The notes under the pieces: model-generated
Told to the model about the DNA's origin: nothing
Databases searched by the model: none
What the model saw: only the letters and a program-made list of their open reading frames with translations
Position numbers and translations under genes: made by a program
Part shown: positions 11,851-20,979 of the stretch, one piece after another
Numbering within the stretch: the stretch's first letter is position 1
Layout of the letters: each line of letters opens with the position of its first letter
From: Flaccisagitta enflata
Taxonomy: Eukaryota > Chaetognatha > Sagittoidea > Aphragmophora
Direction of reading: 5' to 3'
Assembly (NCBI GenBank): GCA_965153355.1
Contig: OZ231128.1
Coordinates: 26,846,001 to 26,910,000 of the forward strand
DNA length: 64,000 bases

Positions 11851-12349
11851 GAGGAGGAGGAGTTAAGGATGAATATTGGGCGCGTGAAAAGGAGGAAGAG
11901 AAGTGACGCGTGAATGGGGAAGAGAAAAAAGAAAAAATTATAACAGAAAGAAATAGGAAAAGGAAGAGAAGAAAGAAATAGAGGAAAGGAGGAAAGAAAG
12001 AAAGAAAAAATTGTGCCATAATGGAGGTAAGGGGAAAAGGAAGAGAAAAAGAGGAAGAGAAATGAGGAGGATAAAAGAGGAAGAGAAGTAAGGTAAAGGA
12101 GATATATGGAGGTGGAAGAGGAAGATAAAATAATGAGATATATAATAGGAAATTTTTAAAATTTCTATTAGAATCATGGATCAAAGTGGAAAGCAATTTT
12201 ATTCGAGTAAATGTCATAAATATCCACCTGGTAGCCTCCTGATTTGTATGGGAGCCTCAGCTTGTGGTCAGCAATAGATAAATACTCAAAATAATAATTT
12301 TTTTTAAAGAATTCCTACTTTTTTGATTTTATTTGAAAATAGTTTTGAA

Positions 12350-12850
12350 GTTTTCTAAATTCACGCGTAGGACCCTCTACTTTTACTAAAAATTTAAAAT
12401 TGAGTTTTAAGTTGAATTTAAAATTTGAGGTTTTTACAAAACCAGGCTAAAGACCCTCTACTATTACGAAAATTTTAAATTTTTATTTTTGAAATTGACA
12501 TTTAAGTTGAAATTCTAAATTCAGGCCTGAGACCATCTACTTTTACTAAAATTTATTTTTTTTTTCAAAATTGACATTTAAGTTGAAATTTTAAATTCAG
12601 GCCTGAGACCATCTACTTTTACTATTTTTTTTTTATCAAATTGCCACTTATGTTGAAATTCTAAATTCAGGCCTGAGACCATCTACTTTTACTATTTTTT
12701 TTTTTTATGAAATTGCCACTTATGTTGAAATTCTAAATTCAGGCCTGAGACCATCTACTTTTACTATTTTTTTTTTATTAAATTGCCACTTATGTTGAAA
12801 TTCTAAATTCAGGCCCGAGACCATCTACTTTTACCAAAATTTTAAAATTT
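12350..12850. repeat. 70-76-bp AT-rich tandem repeat before the ATPase
   Basis: AGGCCTGAGACCATCTAC or a close variant begins at 12523, 12599, 12669, 12741 and 12811 (spacings 76, 70, 72, 70). Two older units with GACCCTCTACT lie at about 12368 and 12450. Each ends in a T-run. It lies just before the first virus-type coding exon, where the first half of the ATPase P-loop should be. Confidence 0.9.
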
Positions 12851-12958
12851 TTTTAAAAATTTACTTTTAAGTCTGTATATGTTTAGGTTTAGGACATTAT
12901 TTTGTTATTGTGTGTCACTGGCAATAGTTTAAAGAATTGAGTACATATCTATTGTTGA

Positions 12959-13639
12959 TTTAAAGGAAAAAGCACTTTTTTCTACGAGACCATAAAAGAC
13001 CATGAAAATCATTTGTGGGTGAAGCCTACTAAGTTGGTTTGGTTTTATCAAGAAGAGTGTGACGCAGTAATCAAAACGAAAAAATTTTTGTCAACTGAAA
13101 AGGACATTAAAAGTCTTTTTTTGCGAAAAATGCCAGAAGAAGATTTCATTGAACAAGTAGGTATTGATAAAAACAGTACGGTGATTATTGTGGATGATTT
13201 TGCACCTCAGACTGGAAGCAACGAAAAGCTACGAGAAATTTTGTTGGTCATGAGTCAAATCTGGGTCCATCATTATGGCATCATACTAATGTATTCAACG
13301 CAAAGTTTTGAAATGTTTTTAAAATCGTCAAAATTGAATCCTATGCTGAATAACAGTACCCATCTCATTCTCTTTAAAACCAGTCATGAGGCCCGGAGTT
13401 TAAGGAGATACCTAAAAAACTACTTAATTCCAGTGAAGGGTGATGCGTCTTTATGGACCTTGTTCGAGAAACATGTGCAAAGCCAACAATATCAATGCAT
13501 GGTAATTTGCATATCGACACACATGAAACGTCCTACGGTTTTTACAAATGTGATGATGAGTCAACCTGGACCAGTTTTATCATTTCACCAGTCAAGTGAG
13601 AGTGAGCTGAGTGACGACGGCGAGGTAGATGCCAAGTAG
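12959..13639 (+). CDS. FtsK/HerA-type DNA-packaging ATPase, 5' part missing
   Basis: Motor that would pump DNA into a capsid, as in Polintons, adintoviruses and other double jelly-roll viruses. The open frame begins after an in-frame TGA at 12956-12958, and its first residues are F-K-G-K-S-T, the second half of a Walker A motif. STVIIVDDFAPQ at about 13174-13209 is a hydrophobic strand ending in Asp-Asp (Walker B). Further on come LLVMSQIWVHHYGIIL and MYSTQS (sensor-type strand), then LILFKTSHEARSLRR, in the order usual for Polinton ATPases. The GPxxG half of the P-loop is not in frame upstream, so an intron probably ends in AAAG just before the G-K codons; I cannot find the upstream exon. 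No ATG precedes the motif, so the true start is unknown. It is followed after 16 bases by the next gene on the same strand. Confidence 0.8.
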   Translation, partial: FKGKSTFFYETIKDHENHLWVKPTKLVWFYQEECDAVIKTKKFLSTEKDIKSLFLRKMPEEDFIEQVGIDKNSTVIIVDDFAPQTGSNEKLREILLVMSQIWVHHYGIILMYSTQSFEMFLKSSKLNPMLNNSTHLILFKTSHEARSLRRYLKNYLIPVKGDASLWTLFEKHVQSQQYQCMVICISTHMKRPTVFTNVMMSQPGPVLSFHQSSESELSDDGEVDAK

Positions 13640-13655
13640 GCAAAAAGGATGACTC

Positions 13656-13988
13656 ATGGCTTGCAGAAAAAAGAAAAATCTGAAGGCCCTACTGGAAGCT
13701 TGTGTGACAGATACATTGTTTGACAAACAATTAAAGAGAAACGTGTTTCTTTGCGTTGTCGAAATTATAAGCAATTCCAAAAAGAAAAAACTGAAATCCT
13801 GTTTCTCATCGTCAACTCGTCGTAAAATTTTAAAATTTAAAAAATTACTGAATTTTTTAAAGGATGATAAAATCTCGTTGAAAAAACGAAAAAAAAGATT
13901 TATCAAGTGCGATGAAAGGGAGAAAAAACTTTTTAATAATTACTTGATAGCTGATTTTATCAGCAATTGCATTGAATGTGACGATTAA
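13656..13988 (+). CDS. Small basic Polinton-type protein
   Basis: 110 residues, very rich in Lys and Arg. It starts at ATG 13656, 16 bases after the ATPase stop. The pattern LLEACVTDTLFDKQLKRNVF, then STRRKILKFKKLLNFL and a KKRKKRF tail resembles the short protein found in many Polinton/adintovirus-like loci (helical, with a central run of R/K-x-K-L-x-K-Y/F-K). That protein is thought to be virion-associated, but its role is not settled. Seen: length, basic composition and position. Inferred: family membership. Confidence 0.55.
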   Translation: MACRKKKNLKALLEACVTDTLFDKQLKRNVFLCVVEIISNSKKKKLKSCFSSSTRRKILKFKKLLNFLKDDKISLKKRKKRFIKCDEREKKLFNNYLIADFISNCIECDD

Positions 13989-13991
13989 AGA

Positions 13992-14115
13992 CATCTACTC
14001 AGAATGAATTATAGTCCAGGGCTGAATTGAAATGACACCTACCCAGATTGAACTATAGTCCAAGGTTGAAGTGGAATGACACCTATTCAGGCCAAATTAT
14101 AGTCCAAGTTTGGAT
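13992..14115. repeat. Three intergenic repeats of about 45 bases
   Basis: TTATAGTCCAAG or a close variant (TATAGTCCAGG, CTATAGTCCAAGG) occurs three times, near 14008, 14053 and 14098, each with ATGACACCTA nearby. The units fill the gap between two genes and may be a leader or simple duplication. Confidence 0.7.
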
Positions 14116-14136
14116 TAGAATTTTGTGGGAAAAACA

Positions 14137-15015
14137 ATGAGTAGAAGCACACAGACGTCATACATAAAATCACCACATTTGACTGCAGTTATAGATGACA
14201 CGGGCATATCGTGCGAGCAAAAAATAGAACGGATAAAAGGATTGATTGATGGAAAAAAGTTATCCTTGCTGAAAAGTGGGGAAGCAATCAATTCAAGACC
14301 GGACAATGGCGTGAACAACGGCGATGCAGCGGCTTCAAGAAGTGAATATGATGTAATTTTAAGTGATTTGAATGGTGCCAAAGAAAGAGAATTGGGTGAG
14401 ACTATTTTGCAGTCAATAAACCAAAGTGAGTATATGAGCTACGACAGAAACTCTCTCGAGATCATTGTAGCATCCGAAACCATCAGATTCACGAATATAA
14501 AAAATTTGATTCAATTCTGTGTGAAAAATGACGCGGCTAATTTACCGATAGGATTAACTTTATTTTTGGAGGGACTTTTGCATATAAAAACTGCTGTACA
14601 CGCAATTCGATCGGGCGATTCCGTTGCGATCAAAGACGATTTAATAAAAATTAGTACCATAAGGGAAAAGGATAAAGCTGCTTTAAATGTGGTACCTGCA
14701 AACAATGAAGATATTGGAGTTGATGCGAATGAAGCTGTAGATGGTGCTGTTGAAAATAACACGTCGGACGCGCCTGTTGTGGCAGATGAATCGTCGGTAG
14801 GACGGCAGGAAGTGAAGGAGAAAGGGAGGAAGCGTCGAAGAGGCGCGGATGAGGAGGAGGAAAATTTGACGCCGGCTGCGAAAAAATTTGGCCTTGATGA
14901 CCAATCTTTGAATTCTTTACGCCGATCACCTAGGTTGACTGCAAAGTTGGACGAGGCGTGGAAGTCTGCCTTGGTCGCTCCAGACACTGGGAAGAAAAAG
15001 AGGGTGCGAAAATGA
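14137..15015 (+). CDS. Polinton-type late protein with charged nuclear-type tail
   Basis: 292 residues from ATG 14137; an in-frame GTG lies 12 bases earlier. The middle part, NLIQFCVKNDAANLPIGLTL followed by FLEGLL, matches the layout of a conserved Polinton/adintovirus protein with a SNIxDLIxxxxxxxxxxxPxG..F...L block. That block is only a recognised pattern without a settled function. The second half is low complexity: an Asp/Glu/Ala-rich stretch, KGRKRRRG, a run of Glu, then RRSPRLTAK and KKKRVRK, which are typical nuclear-localisation or DNA-binding tails. It overlaps the integrase gene by ATGA (15012-15015), a compact arrangement typical of viral operon-like gene order. Confidence 0.55.
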   Translation: MSRSTQTSYIKSPHLTAVIDDTGISCEQKIERIKGLIDGKKLSLLKSGEAINSRPDNGVNNGDAAASRSEYDVILSDLNGAKERELGETILQSINQSEYMSYDRNSLEIIVASETIRFTNIKNLIQFCVKNDAANLPIGLTLFLEGLLHIKTAVHAIRSGDSVAIKDDLIKISTIREKDKAALNVVPANNEDIGVDANEAVDGAVENNTSDAPVVADESSVGRQEVKEKGRKRRRGADEEEENLTPAAKKFGLDDQSLNSLRRSPRLTAKLDEAWKSALVAPDTGKKKRVRK

Positions 15016-16187
15016 GATCTAGTGTGAGAAAAACTTTGACTTCTGCGCTTCAGAAGAAAGAATCTCCGCTGTTTCTGTCAAAGAATAAGAATGAAATTCA
15101 TAAATATTTAAGTAAAAGAGGATTTGATGTAAAAAAAGAAGAAATAGAAGAATTTCTTGAAGGGCAGCAGTCCAGCGGTTTGGTCATACGAAATGATTCT
15201 GAAAGATTAAAAAGGGAGACATCCAGAGCTATGATTTTGGCACCTGATTTTTTTTACTGGATGCATGGTGATTTAGCCTTTTTTAGTAAATATCGACAGT
15301 ATGGGACTGACGCTACAAAAATGATTCTGTTGTTAATTGATTCGTTGTCATTAATGACATTTTTGGCCCCGTTGAAGTCAACTCGTGCAAAAGATGTGAT
15401 TGCAGCTTTTGAATTTGTGTTTTATAACTCTGATTATTTGCCTGAACGCTTCAAAAGGTTCAGTAGCGACTATGGCCAGGAATTTGGCTCAAATCTTTTT
15501 TTATCGTTTTTAAAAATGCATGGCATTAAATCTAACCCTATACCACCTAGAAGACTTGAGAGGAAGGGTAAGGGTTCGGTTTTCGCTGAGCAGGCTATTA
15601 GAACGGCAAAAATGATGATTGAGAGAAGCCTGCAAAATGATGAGAGCAGTGGAGTTATGAAGTGGCCTGAGAGACTACTGGCAGTTCAAAAAATCATGAA
15701 TAGTCGAGGTCGTGCTGTGTTTAACGGCTATTCAAGTAAAGATATGATAAATCAAAACCCAAAACAGGTCGCCATGATGAAACACTCTCATAGGATTAAA
15801 AGTAGGAAGTATTTGAAAAAAAATCTCAAAAATCCAATGAATATTGAGTTGTACTGTGTAGTAAAGGTACAAAAAAACAGTGCTAAAGAGAATCTGGGTT
15901 TTAAGGAAAGCCATGGAAGCTTTGGTGATCGTTACTATATCGTTTTGCAACGGTTTAACTACGATGGTCTATTTTACTTTCTTTTGGGCAATGTGTATAG
16001 TTTTGCCCCTGTATCTGAGGCCAAATTCTCATACTACGAATTAAAGGTGTTTAAAAACATGACAATAGGCAAAGCGCGGTACCTGAATTGTTTAGGGGAG
16101 AGTGCTGTGAGGAAAAATGATGGTGTATATACATATTTCACTGTAGAAGGTAGCAAAAAGCCCTATTTCACTTCAAAAAATGTATAA
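15012..16187 (+). CDS. Retrovirus-like (RVE) integrase of Polinton type
   Basis: 391 residues from ATG 15012. It would join element ends to host DNA by a DDE reaction. Catalytic candidates are D87 in HGDLAFF, D153 in SSDYGQEF and E193 in FAEQAIRTAK; the second Asp to Glu gap is 39 residues, slightly longer than the usual 35, because of a basic RRLERKGKG insertion. LLLIDSLSLMTFLAPLKST is the hydrophobic strand after the first Asp. A C-terminal region of about 130 residues follows; I see no clear chromodomain. The frame is fully open and all three acidic residues are present. I chose this start because it overlaps the previous stop as ATGA; an earlier in-frame ATG at 14958 would overlap the previous gene extensively. 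Confidence 0.85.
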   Translation: MRSSVRKTLTSALQKKESPLFLSKNKNEIHKYLSKRGFDVKKEEIEEFLEGQQSSGLVIRNDSERLKRETSRAMILAPDFFYWMHGDLAFFSKYRQYGTDATKMILLLIDSLSLMTFLAPLKSTRAKDVIAAFEFVFYNSDYLPERFKRFSSDYGQEFGSNLFLSFLKMHGIKSNPIPPRRLERKGKGSVFAEQAIRTAKMMIERSLQNDESSGVMKWPERLLAVQKIMNSRGRAVFNGYSSKDMINQNPKQVAMMKHSHRIKSRKYLKKNLKNPMNIELYCVVKVQKNSAKENLGFKESHGSFGDRYYIVLQRFNYDGLFYFLLGNVYSFAPVSEAKFSYYELKVFKNMTIGKARYLNCLGESAVRKNDGVYTYFTVEGSKKPYFTSKNV

Positions 16188-16222
16188 AATTGTGTTTTAC
16201 TTTGTGTGTAACAGAAAAAAAA

Positions 16223-16642
16223 ATGATGAATGTCACTTCAGGAATCGAATTTGCTTCGGTGGGGCCGTTATGGACAAATAGCACAAATGTGACTTTCACA
16301 GAATTATCAAGACCGACCTCTGTGGATTTGGAACCCATTGATAGCTATTCCACGGTATCGACCTTTGTGGATACAGTACCAACCAAAGAAATTGAAATTC
16401 CGGAGGTCGAATTTGAGCTGAAATGGCTTGACGCTTTGGGTCTGTATATCAAAGGCCTCTTCGTCATTTTTGCCGTGTTGATGGTGATGTTTTTGCTCGG
16501 AAGGAAGGTGGTTGCCCATGTCCGGATGCGATTTGGTCGCGATTTGAGTGTAAATTTTCGACTTGGTGATTGGAGCCGCGATGGCACTGACGCGGCATCA
16601 AATGGAGTGCAACATGGCAGTGGGGCGGTGGTGACTCTGTAG
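16223..16642 (+). CDS. Small single-span membrane protein with N-glycan sites
   Basis: 139 residues from ATG 16223, about 35 bases after the integrase stop. Three Asn-x-Ser/Thr sites lie near the N-terminus (N3, N19, N22) in a Ser/Thr-rich segment. One hydrophobic segment spans roughly residues 74-92 (LYIKGLFVIFAVLMVMFLLG), followed by positively charged residues, so the N-terminus is likely outside and the C-terminus cytosolic. There is no clear cleavable signal peptide. It is too small to be a known fusion glycoprotein. In Polinton-type loci it may be a virion or lytic membrane protein. Function not recognised. Confidence 0.6.
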   Translation: MMNVTSGIEFASVGPLWTNSTNVTFTELSRPTSVDLEPIDSYSTVSTFVDTVPTKEIEIPEVEFELKWLDALGLYIKGLFVIFAVLMVMFLLGRKVVAHVRMRFGRDLSVNFRLGDWSRDGTDAASNGVQHGSGAVVTL

Positions 16643-16715
16643 GAAGAAAGGGGAGAAATGTCGCGCTGCGTAATTTTGTTTGAAAAGAAGAAATGAAGTG
16701 TGGGAACTGAGTAAA

Positions 16716-17875
16716 ATGGAAGTTTTGCGGGAAATTAGAGTGGACACTAGTAAAGCTGGATGCTACGTGAGGGAAAAAAGCTCTTTTCACGTGAATTTGA
16801 ATGGATTAACTCCTAACTACGATGAAAGGGACAAAGTGTTTGTGCGCTTAGAGAATTTGACAATAACTGAAAGACAAAAAATGTGAAGTTTTTCATGTTT
16901 TTTGGAGAAGACAAAAACTTTTTAAAAAAAGAAGAAATACGACATTTTGAACTAAATTATACGTCTATAGAGGATCTCTGCAAGCAATTGAATTGCCTTG
17001 TATGCAACAATTTTGTATATACAACTGTTTGTAGTGAATACAAAGAAGCATCAGTGAAAGTAAGACCTGAGACAGATTCTGGAGTTGCATCGGAAGCAAA
17101 TGGGAGTTCAAACGATTCGGCGGTGACTGTTAATGGAGCTGCTGCCGCTGCGGGTGACGCAAATTCTACTGCTGCTGCTGTTGCAGTTGACGCAAATCCT
17201 ACTGCCGCTGCTGCTGCGGGTGACGCAAATCCTACTGCTGCTGTTGCGCGTTCTGGAGAAGTAGTTGTGAATGGACCTAACGTTGACATTAAAGCAAATG
17301 GAAAGAATGTAGATAGTACTTTGGTGGCAAATTATGATTTGAGGCGGTCAAAGTCTGGAGTGAGTTGGAAAAACAAAGTAGAAGAGTTATTTAATGTATC
17401 TTATAGTGAAAACAGGGTCAAGTTGGAAATGGCCCAGGGAATGATGTTTTTTGCTAATTGTCCTTTATTTCTGGCTCTTGGATTTTATGACGAGGTGTCT
17501 CAACTGACAAATTTCAAAGGCAACTCTAAAGATGACTGTATGAGCGACTCAGAAAAGATGTCTTTAAAAATTTGTCGTAGCATGAGTCTTAGTGGTTTAG
17601 TGCAGTTTTTGGATGAAAAGGATAAGATTTGTCACATTGAATTCAAGACATTGATAGAACCGACTTTTTTTTATGCCGGTAACACCTATTCTATTCTATC
17701 ATCTTACAATTTTGAGACAAAAAAACTTATTTGTCATACCAAAAGGATTTCATCTTGTCGACGCATCGAGGAGCTGAATTTTTGTTTGTACAATAATTCA
17801 TTTTCCCGTTTTGATACCAGTAGTGTAAAAAAGTTTTCAATTAGCTTTGATTTGATTATTTTCAAAAAAATCTAG
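16716..17875 (+). pseudogene. Penton-like minor capsid protein, one-base frameshift
   Basis: The first part (ATG 16716 to 16883) reads MEVLREIRVDTSKAG with later KVFVRLENLTI, resembling the N-terminal strand layout of the Polinton/adintovirus penton-like family. The rest continues in a shifted frame from 16883 to 17875. HFELNYTSIEDLCKQLNCL is the equivalent of the family's GxYxSIEDLxxALN segment, and a later FLALGFYDE corresponds to the LLGF block. The break is at a run of six A (16876-16881) just before TGA 16884-16886; one extra A would put both parts in frame. Between the two conserved parts is an Ala-rich insert with GDANPTAA-type units (about 17150-17250). It could be a slippage-expressed gene or a decayed one. 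A further in-frame ATG at 16680 is less likely as the start. Confidence 0.55.
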
Positions 17876-17877
17876 AT

Positions 17878-18279
17878 ATGAGCATCACGGGTGACGCGTT
17901 GGAGGTCATTATGACCAAGATAAAGGGTAAAAATCGATTGGAACTGTCCACAACCAAAGAGAACCAGTCGGCCGTGGAAAATTATAACGAGGACATCAAG
18001 AATGCAGAAAAGAAAAAGAAAAAGCAAGTGAAGAAAAAGAAAAAACAAGTGAAAAAAGGTGACCAAGGGGCCAAAAAAAAAAAGACAGAGAAGAAGGTTG
18101 AAGCCAAAAAAAGAAAGAAATCTACAAGTAAAAAAGATGAAAAAAAAAATGACCAAAAAAGAAAAAAAAAAGACAAGGAGGAGACGGAATCCTCATCGAG
18201 TAGCAGTTCGTCGAGTGACAGTTCGAGTGACAGCTCATGGACTGAATCAAGTGACGGAGAAGAGGATGAGAAATATTGA
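17878..18279 (+). CDS. Lys-rich, Ser/Asp-tailed low-complexity protein
   Basis: 133 residues, starting two bases after the previous stop. About 35 ordinary residues are followed by a long Lys-rich middle (KKKKKQVKKKKKQVKK) and a tail of Ser, Asp and Glu with SSSSSSSSSDSSSDSS. This looks like a condensing or nucleolar-type chaperone tail. A role in compacting packaged DNA would fit its place among capsid genes, but that is inference. No family recognised. Confidence 0.5.
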   Translation: MSITGDALEVIMTKIKGKNRLELSTTKENQSAVENYNEDIKNAEKKKKKQVKKKKKQVKKGDQGAKKKKTEKKVEAKKRKKSTSKKDEKKNDQKRKKKDKEETESSSSSSSSSDSSSDSSWTESSDGEEDEKY

Positions 18280-18366
18280 CAATGAATGGTTAAGTGATTG
18301 AAAAAATTAGTTGATGGATTAATTTTGTATATAAGCATTGTATTAACCCAGTTTTATGTGCAGCAG

Positions 18367-18987
18367 ATGTCGTTGGAGCATAAACATTTGCCTATATGCC
18401 AAAAAGACCGTGGAATATGTAGAATAATTGACATATATGCCAATGGAGAAGCTTTTGATGAAGAAGATATGCACAGGAAGGTGCGGGAAGCGTATGAGAT
18501 AATAAACAGATGTGATGAAAAGGAGAGAAAGATGTACAATTTGAACTCAAGAAGGCGACAAATTGGAATTTGGTGCAGTCATAGGGTCGAATCTTTTGGG
18601 CCCCCGTCGGATATGGAGGAATTGATGAAGAAACAGTTAAAACGTCAAGAGAAGAGAGAACAAGCAAAGAAGAAAAAAGCAGCTGGAAATGCAAAAATGG
18701 GCAACTGCAGTGAGAAGAGTGGAGATTGGGTTTCTTGGGACAATTTGGACGCTGAATTGGCGGACAGTGCGAACGGAAATGGAGAATGTTACGGTCCTGG
18801 GTGGGATGAAAAAGTGAAAGAGTGGAGGCAAATGCTTTTTTGAGCTGAAATTACGCAGACAACCGAGGGAAGTGACGGTTCTGAGGAAAGGTGGAAAGAA
18901 AAAGTGAAGGGATGGAATGAAACGCTTTTTGGGGGAAGTAAAAACACTTGGAATAAAGACAAAGATGATTGCATTGTGATTGACTGA
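18367..18987 (+). pseudogene. Unknown gene with in-frame TGA before a repeated motif
   Basis: From ATG 18367 there are 158 codons to TGA 18841-18843; the same frame then stays open for 47 more codons to TGA 18985-18987. The residues just before the first stop, WDEKVKEWRQMLF, are repeated after it as WKEKVKGWNETLF, so the extension is coding-like. The N-terminal part has HLPICQKDRGICRIIDIY and a Lys/Gln-rich helix (KKQLKRQEKREQAKKKK). No family recognised. Either the TGA is a disabling mutation or it is read through. Confidence 0.5.
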
Positions 18988-19369
18988 ATTTGTTGCCGAT
19001 AAATGAGGTCATGCATGTATGAATATGGTTTGTTTTTGTTGACAGTTAAATTAATTGATTGAAGAAATACTGCATAGACAATCAAAAGCATGGAAAAACA
19101 TACTGTCGTCGACCTAATGCCAGTTCTCAGAAAACGCAAATGCAACTGTTTTGAAAGTTGCAATTTGATGATCTATGGGCCGTGGACAAAGGTCGGTGAA
19201 GCGAGGAAATATGAAGACAGTTCATCAGTCAAACTCAATAAAGCAAGAAAAGAAAGTCAACGTTAGCGTACTAAAATTAAAAATGACAATGGAAAAATGA
19301 ACATGCGGAAAAGCAACGGATCGTCAAAAGTCATTGATTGAACTAACAGCCACAGGCAAAGTACAGGGA
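18988..19369. other. Gap between genes, nothing recognised
   Basis: Unique AT-rich sequence with short frames only on both strands. Confidence 0.4.
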
Positions 19370-19537
19370 ATGCACGGTGAGCGACATGTGGAGCACTATA
19401 AAACAAAGCAATTTGAATGTATGATAGCTGTCCATAGAAAGATAAGAGAGGAAAAAAGAAAGAAAAAGCGGCAAATGAGAAGAAAGAAGATGGAGGGAAT
19501 TGTGAAACAATATTTTGAAGAATTTGGGATGGATTAA
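19370..19537 (+). CDS. Short basic ORF, function unknown
   Basis: 55 residues from the first ATG at 19370 (open upstream to a TTG at 19334). The middle is REEKRKKKRQMRRKK, followed by MEGIVKQYFEEFGMD. Its composition and plus-strand position fit the surrounding small virus-type genes, but no homology is recognised. It could be a chance frame. Confidence 0.25.
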   Translation: MHGERHVEHYKTKQFECMIAVHRKIREEKRKKKRQMRRKKMEGIVKQYFEEFGMD

Positions 19538-19779
19538 AGGGATGCGAATAAAGGCTATACGTAAAGGCAAATGGACTGAAAGCGTGGTTTTGTATGTGGT
19601 AGTAAATGTTGGATTATATAAAAATTGTAATAAGATTGCGTTACCGACCAACCTACCGACCGACAGACAGAGCCAGTTATAGAGGCGGTTTTTCGCTCCT
19701 AAAAATGGTTGATGTACCTCACAATTTATAATTGCAGTTGACATTAGAAAATTAAAAAAAAAAGTGAAAAACTGACCTA

Positions 19780-20355
19780 ATGATGGAGGAAAACGTCCAG
19801 GGAGAAAAGATGATTGGCGTTGGAGAAGGCGATGAAAAAACCAAGAAGTTGATGGACGAGGATTTGTCGAGCTACGAAGAAGACGATGGGAGTAACGATG
19901 GAGATGATCAGAGCAACAATGAAACTCCAATTGAGAGCAACGATGAAGATGTTGAAGGCGTAGCAGGAGGATGCGCGAAGTTGTCCAGTGCGTCGGTGGA
20001 GGAGAGGCTGGATATGATGGATTCAAATTTTAAAAGCATTCATGACGCCATGTGTATCTTCAAGGAGCGCCTGACTGCGTTGATTAATAGTAGTAACAGC
20101 GCTTTGGAGGAAGATCGAAGCTAGAGGGACGTCGGTACAGCGCATCAATTTGAGGGGTTCGTCGACCAGGCCATTTTGGCGGGACACGAGAGTGGAGTGG
20201 GACGTTCGTTCATCCAAGAGTTCTTGCTGAGGAACTTTTCGCTTCAGCAGACCAAATATTTGCTTCGCCGCCTAGGAGCGGTCCTTAGTAGGCGGGTGGA
20301 ATCTGGCACATACAAATTAAACAACAATCTCTATTCATTCAAAAAGAATGACTAA
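19780..20355 (+). pseudogene. Acidic protein with winged-helix-like tail, in-frame TAG
   Basis: From ATG 19780 there are 114 codons to TAG 20122-20124, then 76 more open codons to TAA 20353-20355 in the same frame. The first part is acidic (SSYEEDDGSNDGDDQSNNE) followed by a helical segment (SVEERLDMMDSNFKSIHD). The part after TAG contains GRSFIQEFLLRNFSLQQT and, later, RRVESGTYKLNN, a spacing reminiscent of the linker-histone type winged helix (helix, basic recognition helix, then VESGxYKL wing). A DNA-binding role is inference. Whether the TAG inactivates the gene or is read through cannot be decided from sequence. Confidence 0.5.
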
Positions 20356-20979
20356 ATGCATGAAAAGATGGTTGGGTAGACTAACAGTACCCCATTTGCA
20401 TTTTATGAAAAATTTGCTGTGATGGTTGTTGCAATGTAAAAAAATGGTATTAAAAGCGGTGCTGTAATGCCCATTATTGTATTTTTAACATTTCAGGCCA
20501 AACCATACCAAACTGAATCATGGAAATGTTGGTTGACAGTGAGATAAACGTTCCAAATATCTGCAAGATATCATTGCTTCCCCCAAATTACGCGGGGCTT
20601 GTTGGATCTCACCGGGTTGAAATTACCCCCTCAAATAGCTTGAAAAACGCCAAAAAAATGAACTTTCAGTTGCCCCCAACTCTGCCCTCTGAACTTTATG
20701 GGCCTGAATCGGAGTTGATATTTTCATAGAAAGTGAAAAAAGATGGAGGGGAATATGCTGAGAATGATCAGATTTCCTGTGTCAACTTTTTGGCGATATT
20801 GATTTTCGAGACAGTTAATGTATTGGTGGCGGGGGAGGAAGCGTTTGAAAATGAGCGATATTCTGCGCATCTCCTCTTTGTGCGTTTGATGCTGGACTAC
20901 ACACCAGAGTGGAGGGAAATAAATCTGTTTGGAGCTGGTTTTAGAGAGGACACAGAGGGGCATGCATGTGAGTATTGTG

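Noticed and set aside
14958-15011. Earlier ATG at 14958 for the integrase
   Set aside because: It would overlap the preceding gene by 58 bases; the ATGA overlap at 15012 is simpler and loses no conserved residue.
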